Positions 8,761-17,536 of a DNA stretch of 64,000 nt are shown here, piece by piece (the stretch's first letter is position 1; each line of letters starts with the position of its first letter). The notes under the pieces are model-generated. The model searched no databases. It saw nothing but the letters and a program-made list of their open reading frames with translations, and was not told the DNA's origin. Source of the DNA: Inmirania thermothiophila (GTDB taxonomy: Bacteria; Pseudomonadota; Gammaproteobacteria; DSM-100275); NCBI RefSeq assembly GCF_003751635.1, contig NZ_RJVI01000002.1, forward strand, positions 434,001-498,000, written 5' to 3'. The position numbers were made by a program, and so were the translations under genes.

Positions 8761-9525
8761 ATGCCCCCGCTCCTCCCGGAAACGCCCTGGCCCCTGGCCG
8801 CCGCCATCCTCGCCCTGGCCGGCCTCGTCCACGGCACCCTCGGTGTCGGCTTCCCCCTCACCGCGACCCCGCTGCTGGCCGTGTTCACCGACGTGCGCGC
8901 CGCCATCCTCCTGACGCTGCTGCCGACGGTGGTGGTCAACGTCCTCAGCATCGCCCGCGGCGGGCGCTGGTCCGAGAGCCTCGGCCGCCACTGGCCGCTG
9001 GCGGTCCTCATCCCCGCCGGCACCGTCCTGGGCACGGCCCTGCTGGCGCGGGTCGATCCGGCCCCCTTCCGGCTCCTCCTCGCGGCCGTGATCGGCCTCT
9101 ATCTTCTCAACCGGCGCGAGCGCCATCCCGCCTTCGCCTGGGTCCGCCGCCACCGTCTCGCCGCCTACGGCCTCTTCGGCCTCGCCGCGGGCTTCCTCGC
9201 CGGCACCGTCAACGTCATGGTGCCGCTGCTGGTGATCCTCGGTCTGGAGCTGGAGATGCCGCCGCGGGTCATGGTGCAGGTGTTCAACCTGTGCTTCCTC
9301 ACGGGGAAGCTGACCCAGATCGGGACCTTCGCCACCCTCGGCGCCCTCACCCCCGCGCTGCTGGGCGCGGCGGCGCCGCTCGCCCTGGTCGCTGCTGCCG
9401 CGCTGCTCGTGGGGATGCGGCTGCGCGAGCGCATCGCCGTCGAGACCTACCGCACGCTCCTGCGGCGGCTCCTCGCCGTCCTTGCGGTGGTCCTCGTGGC
9501 GCAGTTCCTGCTCGAACGCGGCTGA
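8761..9525 (+). CDS. TSUP (TauE/SafE) family membrane transporter
   Basis: 254 residues with about seven or eight hydrophobic helices and two half repeats. The first begins AGLVHGTLGVGFPLTATPLL and the second AGFLAGTVNVMVPLLVIL, the duplicated glycine-rich signatures of the sulfite exporter TauE/SafE family. Members move sulfite, sulfoacetate or other sulfur and organic anions across the inner membrane. The substrate here cannot be read from sequence. The start is ATG 8761. It is divergent from the aldolase-Dabb gene (83 bp apart) and followed by a tRNA gene. Confidence 0.85.
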   Translation: MPPLLPETPWPLAAAILALAGLVHGTLGVGFPLTATPLLAVFTDVRAAILLTLLPTVVVNVLSIARGGRWSESLGRHWPLAVLIPAGTVLGTALLARVDPAPFRLLLAAVIGLYLLNRRERHPAFAWVRRHRLAAYGLFGLAAGFLAGTVNVMVPLLVILGLELEMPPRVMVQVFNLCFLTGKLTQIGTFATLGALTPALLGAAAPLALVAAAALLVGMRLRERIAVETYRTLLRRLLAVLAVVLVAQFLLERG

Positions 9526-9542
9526 GCCGCGCCCGGCAGGCG

Positions 9543-9571
9543 TTGACCGCCGCCGGCGCGGGCACTACACT
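9543..9571 (+). promoter_or_regulatory. sigma-70 promoter of tRNA-Val
   Basis: TTGACC (9543-9548) and TACACT (9566-9571) are separated by 17 bases. The expected transcription start near 9578 is about 10 bp before the mature tRNA 5' end, a normal distance for a monocistronic tRNA gene. Confidence 0.7.
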
Positions 9572-9587
9572 TTGCGGCCTTCGCGGC

Positions 9588-9662
9588 GGGCGGTTAGCTC
9601 AGCGGGAGAGCACTGCCTTCACACGGCAGGGGTCGCTGGTTCGATCCCAGCACCGCCCACCA
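9588..9662 (+). tRNA. tRNA-Val (anticodon CAC)
   Basis: A 75-nt cloverleaf with a seven-pair acceptor stem GGGCGGT/ACCGCCC, D-arm TTAGCTCAGCGGGAGAGC, anticodon stem CTGCC/GGCAG around the loop TTCACAC, variable loop GGGTC, T-arm CTGGTTCGATCCCAG and an encoded CCA end (9660-9662). The anticodon CAC reads GUG valine codons, which are very common in this GC-rich window. No integrase or duplicated tRNA 3' end is seen beside it. Confidence 0.97.
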
Positions 9663-9820
9663 TCCCCACCGCGGGGCGCCGCCCCGCGCCTACCCCTCGC
9701 TCCTGCCCCCCCGCCCGGGATACCCCATCCGGACCGCAGCGGGCGCGCGATCCTTGCGGCACAGTAGGGCCAGGCGGCCGCGCGCCGCCGCCCGACGACG
9801 CACAGGACAGGGGGGACACC

Positions 9821-10426
9821 GTGACCGCAAGAATCGTTCGCTTCCTGGCCTCCATCCTGCTCCTCGCCGTCGGCGCCTCGGCAGGAGCCGCCGAGCGGCT
9901 GCAGCCCTACGTCCTGGCGTCCGTGCGCCAGGCCGCCCTCGCCGAGGCCCTCGGCGCGGAGCGTCCGTTCGGCTCCAGGAAGGGGCTCACGGTCGAGAAG
10001 CTGCGCAAGTACCACTACATGGTGGCCATGCCCTACTTCACGGACCCGGTCCTGCTCGCCGACCACGGCAGCCAGGAGGCCGCCGTGCAGGCGGTGGAGG
10101 CCGGGCTTGCCGCCGGGGCCGGCGGCACCGCCAAGGTCTACCGGGTCGACCTCCCCGGCGGCCGCGCCACCTTGTTCGGGGTCGCCCTGCGCGAGGGCGA
10201 CGGCGCCGATGCGCGTGTGATGGCGGTGTGCGACCGCGCCCCCCTGCGGCACACGCCGCACCTGCCCTACGAGATCCTCGTCACCGGCGGCAAGGCCTAC
10301 GCCCTCCATGGCAAGTTCCGCATCGCCCTCAGCTTTCCCGACCTCGGCCTCGGCACCTTCATGAAGATCTCCGGGGCACCCGACGCCATCGCGCGGGCGC
10401 TCACCGCCGCGGCCGGCGGGTCGTGA
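9821..10426 (+). CDS. exported protein of unknown function
   Basis: 201 residues from GTG 9821, chosen for the GGGGGAC just upstream. The N-terminus has an Arg, a hydrophobic core and an Ala-x-Ala end (cleavage near SAGAAE, about residue 24), so the protein should be periplasmic. The mature part has conserved-looking segments KYHYMVAMPYFTDPVLLADHG, a KVYRVDLPGG strand and HGKFRIALSFPDLGLGTFMKI. I do not recognise the family. It ends 26 bp inside the convergent GDSL gene and has no operon partner. Confidence 0.7.
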   Translation: MTARIVRFLASILLLAVGASAGAAERLQPYVLASVRQAALAEALGAERPFGSRKGLTVEKLRKYHYMVAMPYFTDPVLLADHGSQEAAVQAVEAGLAAGAGGTAKVYRVDLPGGRATLFGVALREGDGADARVMAVCDRAPLRHTPHLPYEILVTGGKAYALHGKFRIALSFPDLGLGTFMKISGAPDAIARALTAAAGGS

Positions 10427-11408
10427 CCGCGCCCCGCCCCCGCGCAAGGCGCGGGGCGAGCAGGAGCAGGCCGGGCAGGAGCAGCCAGGCCAGAGGCGGC
10501 TCGGGCAGCGCCCGCAGCACCGTCTCGGCGGCGATGCGATGTCCCGCCGCGGTGGGATGGATGGCGTCCCAGAAGAGATGGGCGCCGGGGTCCGCACACA
10601 CCGCGAGCGCAGGATCCGGCTCCCCGAAGCGCAGGCAGGGTGTGGTGACGTCGGCGAGGCCGAACGCGGCGGGATCGGCGGCCACCGCCCGCATGGTCCC
10701 GAAGACATCCACCCGCGTCAGGTCCAGCCCCGGGATGGTGGCCTCCAGCAGATCCAGCCCGGCGGCGAGGGCGGCGTTGAAGCCGGCGGCGAGCGCGCTC
10801 GCCTGGGCCGCCACCCCGGCCGCCGCCGCCTCGGGGGTCATGCCCAGGTCCGGCGCGCCGAGGACCACGAAGTGCCGCGCCCCGGCCGCGGCGAGGTCAC
10901 CGATGAGGGTGGCGATCCGCCCCGCGGCGGCGGCGACGGCCGCCGTGGGGTCCGGCAGGGCGGCGGCATCGCGCAGGTCGTTGGCGCCGCCCCAGATCCA
11001 GAACAGGGGATTCCCCGGGACGACGCCGCCGACGTCCGCGAGGTAGAGGGCGGCCTGGTCGGCCAGGGTCAGGGGCAGGCCCGTGCCGCTCGCCGGCCCG
11101 GTGCGGGCGCCGCCGAGGGCGTAGTTGGTGCCGCCGGCGAGGCTCGGCGCCAGCGGCAGCCCCAGGGCCGAGGCCACCTGCTCCGCCGCCACCGCACCGT
11201 CGGAGAACCGGCCCGACCCATAGGGGAGCGAGGGCACCGGATCGAAGGGGGGCGACGCGCTCGCTCCGCCGCTCAGGATGAGGGCGTTGCCGCCGTCCGA
11301 GAGGCTGTCCCCCAGCACCACCATCCCGGTGTAGGGCAGCGCCGCCGCCGTTCCGGCACCGAGGAGCAGGAGCACACCGAGCCAGCCGCAGACCATCCTC
11401 CGGGCCAT
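10401..11408 (-). CDS. exported GDSL-type esterase/lipase with PEP-CTERM anchor
   Basis: 335 residues. The start at 11408 has GGAGGGAG upstream. A signal peptide ends near GTAAALP. SGNH hydrolase blocks are clear: VVLGDSLSDGGN with the nucleophile Ser35, the GGANDL oxyanion block and the DAIHPTAAGH block supplying Asp and His. The C-terminus LPEPPLAWLLLPGLLLL followed by basic residues is a PEP-CTERM sorting signal, processed by an exosortase in bacteria that export proteins with exopolysaccharide. No exosortase gene is in the window. It probably acts outside the cell on esters of unknown nature. Confidence 0.88.
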   Translation of the reverse strand: MARRMVCGWLGVLLLLGAGTAAALPYTGMVVLGDSLSDGGNALILSGGASASPPFDPVPSLPYGSGRFSDGAVAAEQVASALGLPLAPSLAGGTNYALGGARTGPASGTGLPLTLADQAALYLADVGGVVPGNPLFWIWGGANDLRDAAALPDPTAAVAAAAGRIATLIGDLAAAGARHFVVLGAPDLGMTPEAAAAGVAAQASALAAGFNAALAAGLDLLEATIPGLDLTRVDVFGTMRAVAADPAAFGLADVTTPCLRFGEPDPALAVCADPGAHLFWDAIHPTAAGHRIAAETVLRALPEPPLAWLLLPGLLLLAPRLARGRGAVTTRRPRR

Positions 11409-11664
11409 GATCCGATCTCCCTCCGACAGGACCCGATCCATGGGCTGTGCAAGATCAGGGCCGACCCACGCCGTCTCCGGTCATGGAAACCTCTTGTTTC
11501 CGCATGTTATGAACGATACCTGAGGTCGTTTGTGATATCGTGCGGCCGGCCGGTCTCGGCGGCGCCCGCTCGACTGTCAAATTCCTCGACACCCGCGGGG
11601 AGGCAGGCCGGGCCCGGGCGCGCTACCCTTGCCCCCGGTATCGCAGCAACGCAAGGAGACGTCC

Positions 11665-11844
11665 ATGAGGAAATGGCGCTGCATCGTCTGCGGCTTCATC
11701 TACGACGAGGCGGCGGGACTGCCCGAGGAGGGCATCGCCCCCGGAACCCGCTGGGAGGACATCCCGGACGACTGGACCTGCCCGGAGTGCGGGGCCGCCA
11801 AGTCCGACTTCGAGATGGTGGCCCTCGACGAGGCCTCGGGCTGA
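11665..11844 (+). CDS. rubA: rubredoxin
   Basis: 59 residues from ATG 11665, after AAGGAG. The two Cys pairs C6-x2-C9 and C39-x2-C42 lie in the standard contexts [10 protein letters not shown] and [12 protein letters not shown], holding one Fe(Cys)4 centre. It is a small cytoplasmic one-electron carrier. The reductase gene follows after 3 bp. No alkane hydroxylase or rubrerythrin is in the window, so the electron acceptor is not known. The 256-bp spacer before it holds a small inverted repeat (GGAAAC-N5-GTTTCC, 11486-11502) of unknown meaning. Confidence 0.97.
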   Translation: MRKWRCIVCGFIYDEAAGLPEEGIAPGTRWEDIPDDWTCPECGAAKSDFEMVALDEASG

Positions 11845-11847
11845 GCC

Positions 11848-13017
11848 GTGGCCGCGGGCGCGACCGATCCCGTCGTCATCGTCGGCACGGGGCTTGCCGG
11901 CTACACCCTGGCGCGGGAGCTGCGCAAGCTCGATGCCGAGACCCCGCTGGTGCTGGTCACCGCCGACGACGGGGCCTTCTACTCCAAGCCGATGCTGTCC
12001 AACGCCCTCGCCGAGGGCAAGGACGCCGACGCCCTCGTCCTCGACACCGCCGAGGGGATGGCGGCCAAGCTCGGGGCGCGCATCCTCACCGGGACGCCGG
12101 TGGAGCGACTCGACCCCGCGGCGCGCACGGTGCACACCGCCGCCGGGCCGCTGCGCTACCGGGACCTGGTGCTGGCGGTGGGCGCCGTGCCCATCCGCCC
12201 GCCGATGGCGGGCGAGGGCGCCGGGGAGGTCCTCTCCGTCAACAACCGGCAGGACTACGCCCGCTTCCGGACCCGTCTCGAGGGCGCCCGCCGGGTCGCC
12301 ATCATCGGGCCCGGCCTCATCGGGTGCGAGTTCGCCAACGACCTTCTCGCCGCGGGCCGCGCGCCCACGGTGATCGGACCCGACCCCTGGCCGATCTCGA
12401 CCCTGCTGCCCGAAGCCGCCGGGCGCGCCCTCGCTCGCGGCCTCGAGGCGGCCGGCGTGCGGCTGCTGCTCGGGCGGACCGTGCCGCGGGTGGAGCGCGC
12501 CGACGGCGGCCTGCGCCTGCAGCTCGACGACGGCGGCGGGGTGGAGGCCGACCTCGTCCTCTCGGCGGTGGGGCTGCGCCCGGACACGCGCCTGGCCGAG
12601 GCGGCGGGCCTCGAGGTGGGGCGGGGCATCCGGGTCGACCGCTTCCTGCGCACCTCGGCGCCCCACGTCTACGCCCTCGGCGACTGCGCCGAGGTGGAGG
12701 GCCGGGTGCTGCCCTTCGTGATGCCCATCATGCACGGGGCGCGCGCCCTCGCCCGCACCCTGGCGGGCGAGCCCACGCCGGCGACCTATCCGCCCATGCC
12801 GGTGGTGATCAAGACCCCGGCGCACCCGGTGGCGGTGCTCCCGCCCCCGCCCGGCGAGGGCGCGTGGCGCCTGACCGACGAGGACGGCGGCGTGCGCATG
12901 CTCTGGGTGGCCGCCGACGGCACCCTGCAGGGCTTCGCCCTCACCGGCCGCCATGCCGCCGAGCGCCAGCGCCTCACCGCGCGCGTCGGGCAGCCGGCCG
13001 CGGACGATGGCGGCTGA
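11848..13017 (+). CDS. rubB: rubredoxin-NAD(+) reductase (FAD-dependent)
   Basis: 389 residues from GTG 11848. The FAD-binding GxGxxG motif is VVIVGTGLAGYTLARELRK (about 9-27), the NAD site is VAIIGPGLIGCEFANDL in mid-protein, and the FAD-closing motif is VYALGDCAEV. This order and length fit the RubB family, which passes electrons from NADH to rubredoxin. Direct coupling to rubA supports the call. It overlaps the next gene by 11 bp. Confidence 0.92.
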   Translation: MAAGATDPVVIVGTGLAGYTLARELRKLDAETPLVLVTADDGAFYSKPMLSNALAEGKDADALVLDTAEGMAAKLGARILTGTPVERLDPAARTVHTAAGPLRYRDLVLAVGAVPIRPPMAGEGAGEVLSVNNRQDYARFRTRLEGARRVAIIGPGLIGCEFANDLLAAGRAPTVIGPDPWPISTLLPEAAGRALARGLEAAGVRLLLGRTVPRVERADGGLRLQLDDGGGVEADLVLSAVGLRPDTRLAEAAGLEVGRGIRVDRFLRTSAPHVYALGDCAEVEGRVLPFVMPIMHGARALARTLAGEPTPATYPPMPVVIKTPAHPVAVLPPPPGEGAWRLTDEDGGVRMLWVAADGTLQGFALTGRHAAERQRLTARVGQPAADDGG

Positions 13018-13822
13018 AGGCCGCGGCCTGCGGCGGGCGCGGGTGCTTGCGGCGCCCGCCGCCTGGCTCCTCGTCCTGCTCGCGCTGCTCACCCTCCTGA
13101 CCCTGCTGCCGCCCGCCCGCACGGCCCTGGAGGGGCGCCTGGAGGCGGGCAGCCACCGTGCGCTCGCGGCCTTCGCCGTCGCGCGCGGCATCAACGCGGC
13201 GATCTCCGTGATCCAGGAGACCGAGATCGGCCTCAGCCTCGGGATCAACATCACCACCGAGCCCGGGCAGGCCCTGGATCCGGTCAACGACCTCGTCGAG
13301 CGCTTCTCCCTCGCCGCCCTCGCCGGGGCTGCCGTCCTCGCCGTCCTCCGCCTGCTGCTGGCGCTGTTCGGCGACCCCGTCCTCGTCGCCGCCCTCTGGG
13401 TCGCGGGTGGGGCGGCGGCGGGGCTCGCCCTGGCCGGACGGGCGCGCCTCGCCGCCGCGGTGCAGCGGCCGCTGGCAGCGGTGCTGGCGCTGTGGCTCTT
13501 CGTCCTCGCCACGCCCATCGCCACCGACCTCGTGCACCGGGCGCCGCCGGTGCGGGACCGCGCCGAGGCGGCGGCGGCGGCCCTGGAGGCGGCGCGGGCG
13601 CGGCTCGCCCGCTTCGACCTCACCGCCGCCACCCCCGACCGCGAGACCGTGCGCGGCTGGCTCGCCGAGGCCCAGGCCCTCGCCGACACGCTGGCCGAGC
13701 AGGCCGTGCTCGCCCTCGCGGTGCTGCTGCTGGAGACCGTGGTGGTGCCCCTCGCCGCGCTCTGGCTCGGCCTGCGGGCGGTCGGCGCCCTCCTGCGCCC
13801 GCTCCCCGTTCGAAACCCCTGA
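13007..13822 (+). CDS. inner-membrane protein of unknown function
   Basis: 271 residues, starting at ATG 13007 inside the end of rubB. It has an N-terminal helix (about residues 13-33), a polar region with INAAISVIQETEIGLSLGINI, two helices near 105-150, one near 160-180, a charged Ala-rich helix (about 185-235) and a last helix near 240-260. The periplasmic N-terminal stretch is the most distinctive part. I do not recognise the family. Overlap with rubB suggests co-expression, but the two roles may be unrelated. Confidence 0.65.
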   Translation: MAAEGRGLRRARVLAAPAAWLLVLLALLTLLTLLPPARTALEGRLEAGSHRALAAFAVARGINAAISVIQETEIGLSLGINITTEPGQALDPVNDLVERFSLAALAGAAVLAVLRLLLALFGDPVLVAALWVAGGAAAGLALAGRARLAAAVQRPLAAVLALWLFVLATPIATDLVHRAPPVRDRAEAAAAALEAARARLARFDLTAATPDRETVRGWLAEAQALADTLAEQAVLALAVLLLETVVVPLAALWLGLRAVGALLRPLPVRNP

Positions 13823-13900
13823 AGGGCTCGCTCATCAAAGCTCGCTGTCCTCCGGCGGGCCGCTCCGCTAGGCTTGGCCACGGTGAGGGAGGGAGGCCGG

Positions 13901-14494
13901 GTGCAGATTCGCAACACAAGGCAGTGCTTCGGCTGGGTCGCCATCACCCTGCACTGGGTGACGGCGGCGGCGGTGCTTGCGCTCTTCCCCCTGGGGGTGT
14001 GGATGGTGGACCTGGACTACTACCATCCCTGGTACAACCGCGCCCCCGCCCTGCACGTCTCCGTGGGCATGACGCTGCTCGCCCTGATCCTGGTGCGGAT
14101 CGGGTGGCGTCTCGCCAACCCCGTGCCCGCCTTCGAGCCGGGGATGCCGGCCTGGGAGCGGCTCGCGGCGCGCGCGGCCCACTACGCCATGTACGCGCTG
14201 CTGCTGGTGGTCACGCTCTCGGGGTACCTGATCCCCACCGCCGACGGCAAGGCGGTGGCGGTGTTCGGGCTCGTGGAGGTGCCGGCCCTGCCGTGGCGGC
14301 CCGCCCGCCAGGAGGACCTCGCCGGGCTCGTGCACCGCTGGGCGGCCTGGACCCTCATGGGGGTGGCGACGCTGCACACCCTCGCCGCCCTCAAGCACCA
14401 CTTCCTGGACCGGGACCGGACCCTCGTGCGCATGCTCCGGCCCGGCCCTGCCGACGCGAACCGACCGACGGATGATAGGGAGGAACAGGCATGA
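13901..14494 (+). CDS. cybB: cytochrome b561
   Basis: 197 residues. GTG 13901 is chosen because GGGAGGGAGG lies 8-17 bases upstream. Four transmembrane helices carry the family histidines: one in ITLHWVTA, one in ALHVSVGM, one in LVHRWAAW and one in TLHTLAALKHHF, coordinating two b haems. Members oxidise quinol or superoxide at the inner membrane. The stop overlaps the yceI start (ATGA). CybB-YceI pairs are common, YceI being a lipid or isoprenoid-binding periplasmic protein. Confidence 0.92.
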   Translation: MQIRNTRQCFGWVAITLHWVTAAAVLALFPLGVWMVDLDYYHPWYNRAPALHVSVGMTLLALILVRIGWRLANPVPAFEPGMPAWERLAARAAHYAMYALLLVVTLSGYLIPTADGKAVAVFGLVEVPALPWRPARQEDLAGLVHRWAAWTLMGVATLHTLAALKHHFLDRDRTLVRMLRPGPADANRPTDDREEQA

Positions 14495-15081
14495 AGAGGA
14501 CGATCCGCAACACCCTCGTGGGCATCGCCGCCCTTGCGGCCGCCGCCGGGGCACAGGCCGCACCCGAGCGCTACGCCCTCGATCCGGCGCACACCTTCAT
14601 CACCTTCGAGGTGAGCCACATCGGCTTCTCGTGGATGCCCGGGGTGTTCCGGGAGTTCGAGGGCTCCATCATCTTCGACCCGGATGATCCGTCCGCGAGC
14701 CGGGCCGAGTTCACGGTGAAGACCGCGTCGCTGACCACCTTCCACGCGGAGCGCGACAAGCATCTGCGCGAGCGCCCCGGCCTGTTCGAGGTGGCCGCGT
14801 TCCCGGAGGCGCGCTTCGTCAGCACCGGCTACGAGCGCACCGGCAGCGGCGAGGGCCTGCTCCACGGCGAGCTGACCATCAAGGGCCGCACGCGGCCGGT
14901 GACCTTCAAGGTCCAGGAGATGGCGGCGCGCAAGGACCCGTGGGGCAACTTCCGCCGGGCCTTCTCGGCCGAGACGGAGGTCAGGCTCACCGACTTCGGC
15001 ATCACCTTCTTCGCCGACAACAAGATCCCCGTGCCCACCACGGCCCGGATCCGGGTCGCGGTGGAGGCGCTGCGCCAGTAG
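14491..15081 (+). CDS. yceI: YceI family periplasmic lipid-binding protein
   Basis: 196 residues with a signal peptide ending near AGAQAAPERY. The mature lipocalin-like barrel has the family start YALDPAHTFITFEVSHIG, then HLRERPGLFEVAAFPEARF, and ends ITFFADNKIPVPTTARIRV. YceI proteins bind long isoprenoid chains. Coupling to cytochrome b561 fits a role in quinone or isoprenoid handling. It ends just before a bidirectional terminator. Confidence 0.93.
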   Translation: MKRTIRNTLVGIAALAAAAGAQAAPERYALDPAHTFITFEVSHIGFSWMPGVFREFEGSIIFDPDDPSASRAEFTVKTASLTTFHAERDKHLRERPGLFEVAAFPEARFVSTGYERTGSGEGLLHGELTIKGRTRPVTFKVQEMAARKDPWGNFRRAFSAETEVRLTDFGITFFADNKIPVPTTARIRVAVEALRQ

Positions 15082-15114
15082 TCCCGCGGCACCCCGCAGG
15101 CGGTGCGAGAAAAA

Positions 15115-15140
15115 GCGAAGGGGCCCGCGGGCCCCTTCGC
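15115..15140. terminator. bidirectional intrinsic terminator between yceI and the CDGSH gene
   Basis: A perfect hairpin with 12-bp arms, GCGAAGGGGCCC and its complement, around a GC loop. Five A residues precede it, giving a T5 tail for the minus-strand CDGSH gene. CTTT follows on the plus strand for cybB-yceI. Confidence 0.8.
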
Positions 15141-15163
15141 CTTTCCCCTCGCCGGCGCCGGCC

Positions 15164-15400
15164 TCAGAGGGCCTTGTGCGATCCGTCGCAGAAGGGGGGC
15201 GTCCCGGTGCGCTTGCACATGCACAGCGCCACCTCCTTCCGCGCCTCCAGGGTGAACTGCACCGGCCGGATGTCGGTGGTCTTGTGGGAACCGTCGCAGA
15301 AGGGCTGGTTGGCGCTGAGGCCGCAGGCGCACCACCAGTACTCGCCCGCATCCAGGGTCATCACCATCGGCTCCCTGGCCGCGATCTTCGCCTCGCTCAT
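15164..15400 (-). CDS. double CDGSH iron-sulfur domain protein
   Basis: 78 residues starting at 15400 with GGAGGAC upstream. It carries two CDGSH motifs, YWWCACGLSANQPFCDGSHK and LCMCKRTGTPPFCDGSHK, each of the CxCx(n)CxxxH type binding a labile [2Fe-2S] cluster through three Cys and one His. Small bacterial proteins with two such motifs are like half of a mitoNEET dimer and act in electron or cluster transfer. The hairpin at 15115-15140 terminates it. No partner is evident. Confidence 0.92.
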   Translation of the reverse strand: MSEAKIAAREPMVMTLDAGEYWWCACGLSANQPFCDGSHKTTDIRPVQFTLEARKEVALCMCKRTGTPPFCDGSHKAL

Positions 15401-15559
15401 GGCTTGCTGTCCTCCCTCGTGGCAACGGACCTCCGTCCGGATCCAGTCTAGCCGCGGCCGCGCCGGTGCGGGTGAAAAGGTTTCGCACGCACCCTTCAGC
15501 ACGTCTGAACGGCCCCCCCTATACTGTCCGCCACCCCAACGTTTGTCCCGGAGGCTCCC

Positions 15560-16180
15560 ATGGCCGCGCATCCACACCGCCCCCAGGTCTACGCCATCGA
15601 CGGCGTCGTCCCGGTGATCGAGCCGGGCAGCTTCGTGCACCCGAGCGCCGTGATCATCGGCGACGTCCTCCTGCGCACCGGCTGCTACGTCGGGCCCCAT
15701 GCCTCCCTGCGCGGCGACATGGGCCGCATCGTCGTCGGCGCCGGCAGCAACATCCAGGACGGATGCATCGTCCACGGCTTCCCCGGCGGCGAGACGGTGA
15801 TCGGCGAGAACAGCCACATCGCCCACGGCGCCGTCATCCACGGCTGCATCCTCGGCGCCAACGTGCTCGTGGGCATGAACGCGGTGGTCATGGACGAGGC
15901 CGAGGTGGGGGAATCGGCCTTCGTCGCGGCCATGGCCCTGGTGCCTGCGGGGCGGCGCATCCCGCCCGGGCATCTGGCCGCCGGGGTGCCCGCCCGCGTG
16001 GTGCGGGAACTCACCGCGGAGGAGCGCGCCTGGAAGCGGGGCGCCACCGCCGAGTACCAGCACCTGACCCGTCGCAGCCTCGCCACCCTGCGACCCGCCG
16101 AGCCGCTGGCCGCGGTCGAGCCCGACCGGCCGGCCCTGCAGCCGCTGCCCCTCGACCCCCTGCACCGGAGCCGCCGCTGA
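15560..16180 (+). CDS. paaY: gamma-carbonic-anhydrase-like hexapeptide protein (PaaY/CaiE type)
   Basis: 206 residues made of left-handed beta-helix hexapeptide repeats with the gamma-CA histidines in IVHGFPGGETVIGENSHIAHGAVIHGC. The C-terminal extension VRELTAEERAWKRGATAEYQ...RRSL resembles PaaY/CaiE-type proteins, which act on or with CoA thioesters. A PaaY role in phenylacetate degradation is not supported by neighbours, since no paa genes are seen, so the symbol is a family label. Its stop is 10 bp from the convergent nosL stop. Confidence 0.85.
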   Translation: MAAHPHRPQVYAIDGVVPVIEPGSFVHPSAVIIGDVLLRTGCYVGPHASLRGDMGRIVVGAGSNIQDGCIVHGFPGGETVIGENSHIAHGAVIHGCILGANVLVGMNAVVMDEAEVGESAFVAAMALVPAGRRIPPGHLAAGVPARVVRELTAEERAWKRGATAEYQHLTRRSLATLRPAEPLAAVEPDRPALQPLPLDPLHRSRR

Positions 16181-16190
16181 CGGCGGCGCC

Positions 16191-16691
16191 TCAGCCCCCG
16201 GCAGGCCCCGGCAGGCGGGCGATGAGGTCCACCGTGAGGTCCTCGAAGCGCAGCACCCGCGCCCCCGGATACCGGGCGGCGAAGGCCTCGGCGTCGTCGC
16301 GCCGGGCGAAGGAGGCCAGGGTGTGGCCCATGGCCCCCTTGAGGGGATGGCCGACCACGTACCAGGCCTTGCGCCCGTCCACGAGATGGCGGTCGTCCGG
16401 CGCCTCCCAGGGGCTTTGCGCCATGTCGTGCACGTAGAGGGCCTGGACCTGGCTGCGGTGCTCCGGGTCCAGCGCCCAGGCGAAGAGGTCGCGCGTCGAG
16501 CAGAACTTCAGCACCCGCCCGGCGGCGTCCACGGCCTCCCCCTTGGGCCCAGGGAAGCGGCGGATGAGCATCCCGCAGAGGTGGCAGGTCTCGCCCTCGG
16601 CGATGGGCTCGGGCCCCGCCACCCGCTGCTCGGTGCCGCCCCCGCAGCCCGCAAGCGCCGCCGCCAGCATCACGCACGCCCACCAGCGCAT
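16191..16691 (-). CDS. nosL: NosL, outer-membrane copper chaperone lipoprotein for N2O reductase
   Basis: 166 residues with a lipoprotein signal (lipobox AALAGC, Cys about residue 16) and the copper-binding CHLCGM motif near residue 36. NosL delivers copper for the CuZ site of NosZ. It is the last gene of nosRZDFYL, 17 bp after nosY. Confidence 0.95.
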   Translation of the reverse strand: MRWWACVMLAAALAGCGGGTEQRVAGPEPIAEGETCHLCGMLIRRFPGPKGEAVDAAGRVLKFCSTRDLFAWALDPEHRSQVQALYVHDMAQSPWEAPDDRHLVDGRKAWYVVGHPLKGAMGHTLASFARRDDAEAFAARYPGARVLRFEDLTVDLIARLPGPAGG

Positions 16692-16708
16692 CCTTCCCCC
16701 CTCCCCGT

Positions 16709-17536
16709 TCAGAGCCTTCGCCGCCGAAAGGACCACACCGCCCCCGCCAGCGGAAGCACCGTCCACGCCACCAGCGCCGCCGCGAGCACCGCAGGCCGCA
16801 GGCCGGCCTGCACCGCCACCGAGGCCACGCCCGCATAGGCGGCGCCCGCCTCGGTGGCCGCGAGGTTGAGCACGCGGAAGACGTCGGCCGGATTGAGCAG
16901 CAGCAGATAGCCGAGGAGCCGGCCCGGCATCCGCCCGCCGCCCCCCACCAGGGCCCCGAGCAGGGCGAGATCGAACACGAGGACGAAGACGAACCAGAGC
17001 ACCAGCGCCATCGCCGCCGCCCGCCCCTTGTCCCGCGCCCGCACGCTGATGAGGAGCCCCATGGCCGTGAAGGCCGCCCCCAGGAGCAGGGCCGAGGCGA
17101 TGAAACGGGCGAAGGCCGCGGCCAGTTCCCCCGCCGGGGCCGCCCCCGCGAGCCCCAGCACCGCACCGGCGAGCCCGAACCCCACCACCGTCGCCAGGGC
17201 AAGCCCCGCCCCCGCGCCCCAGAACTTGCCGAGGACGAAGGCGGTGCGGCTGACCGGGTAGCTCAGCAGCAGCAGCAGCGTGCCGCGCTCGGCCTCGCCG
17301 ACGATGGCGTCGTAGGACTGCAGCAGCGCCACCAGCGGGATGAGGAAGATGCCGAGGCTCGCCAGGCTCGCCATGGTGGCGGCGAGGGACTGGAAGCCCA
17401 GCGTCCCCGCGGCGGCCCCGCCGAGGAAGGCGATGCCGACGGCGAAGACGAGGAAGACCGCCGTCAGCGCCAGGACCCAGCGGTCGCGCAGGCCGTCGCG
17501 AAGCTCCTTCACGGCCACCGCGAGCACCACCCTCAC
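16709..17536 (-). CDS. nosY: NosY, ABC permease for N2O reductase maturation
   Basis: 275 residues from GTG 17536, which overlaps the nosF stop (GTGA). It begins VVLAVAVKELRDGLRDRW and has six hydrophobic helices, matching NosY permeases of the ABC-2 type. With NosF and NosD it forms a mechanochemical complex in the inner membrane that assembles the CuZ cluster of NosZ. Confidence 0.94.
   Translation of the reverse strand: MRVVLAVAVKELRDGLRDRWVLALTAVFLVFAVGIAFLGGAAAGTLGFQSLAATMASLASLGIFLIPLVALLQSYDAIVGEAERGTLLLLLSYPVSRTAFVLGKFWGAGAGLALATVVGFGLAGAVLGLAGAAPAGELAAAFARFIASALLLGAAFTAMGLLISVRARDKGRAAAMALVLWFVFVLVFDLALLGALVGGGGRMPGRLLGYLLLLNPADVFRVLNLAATEAGAAYAGVASVAVQAGLRPAVLAAALVAWTVLPLAGAVWSFRRRRL

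Noticed and set aside
9588-9662. tRNA-Val as an integration site of a genomic island
   Set aside because: No integrase, no duplicated tRNA end and no composition change are seen nearby.
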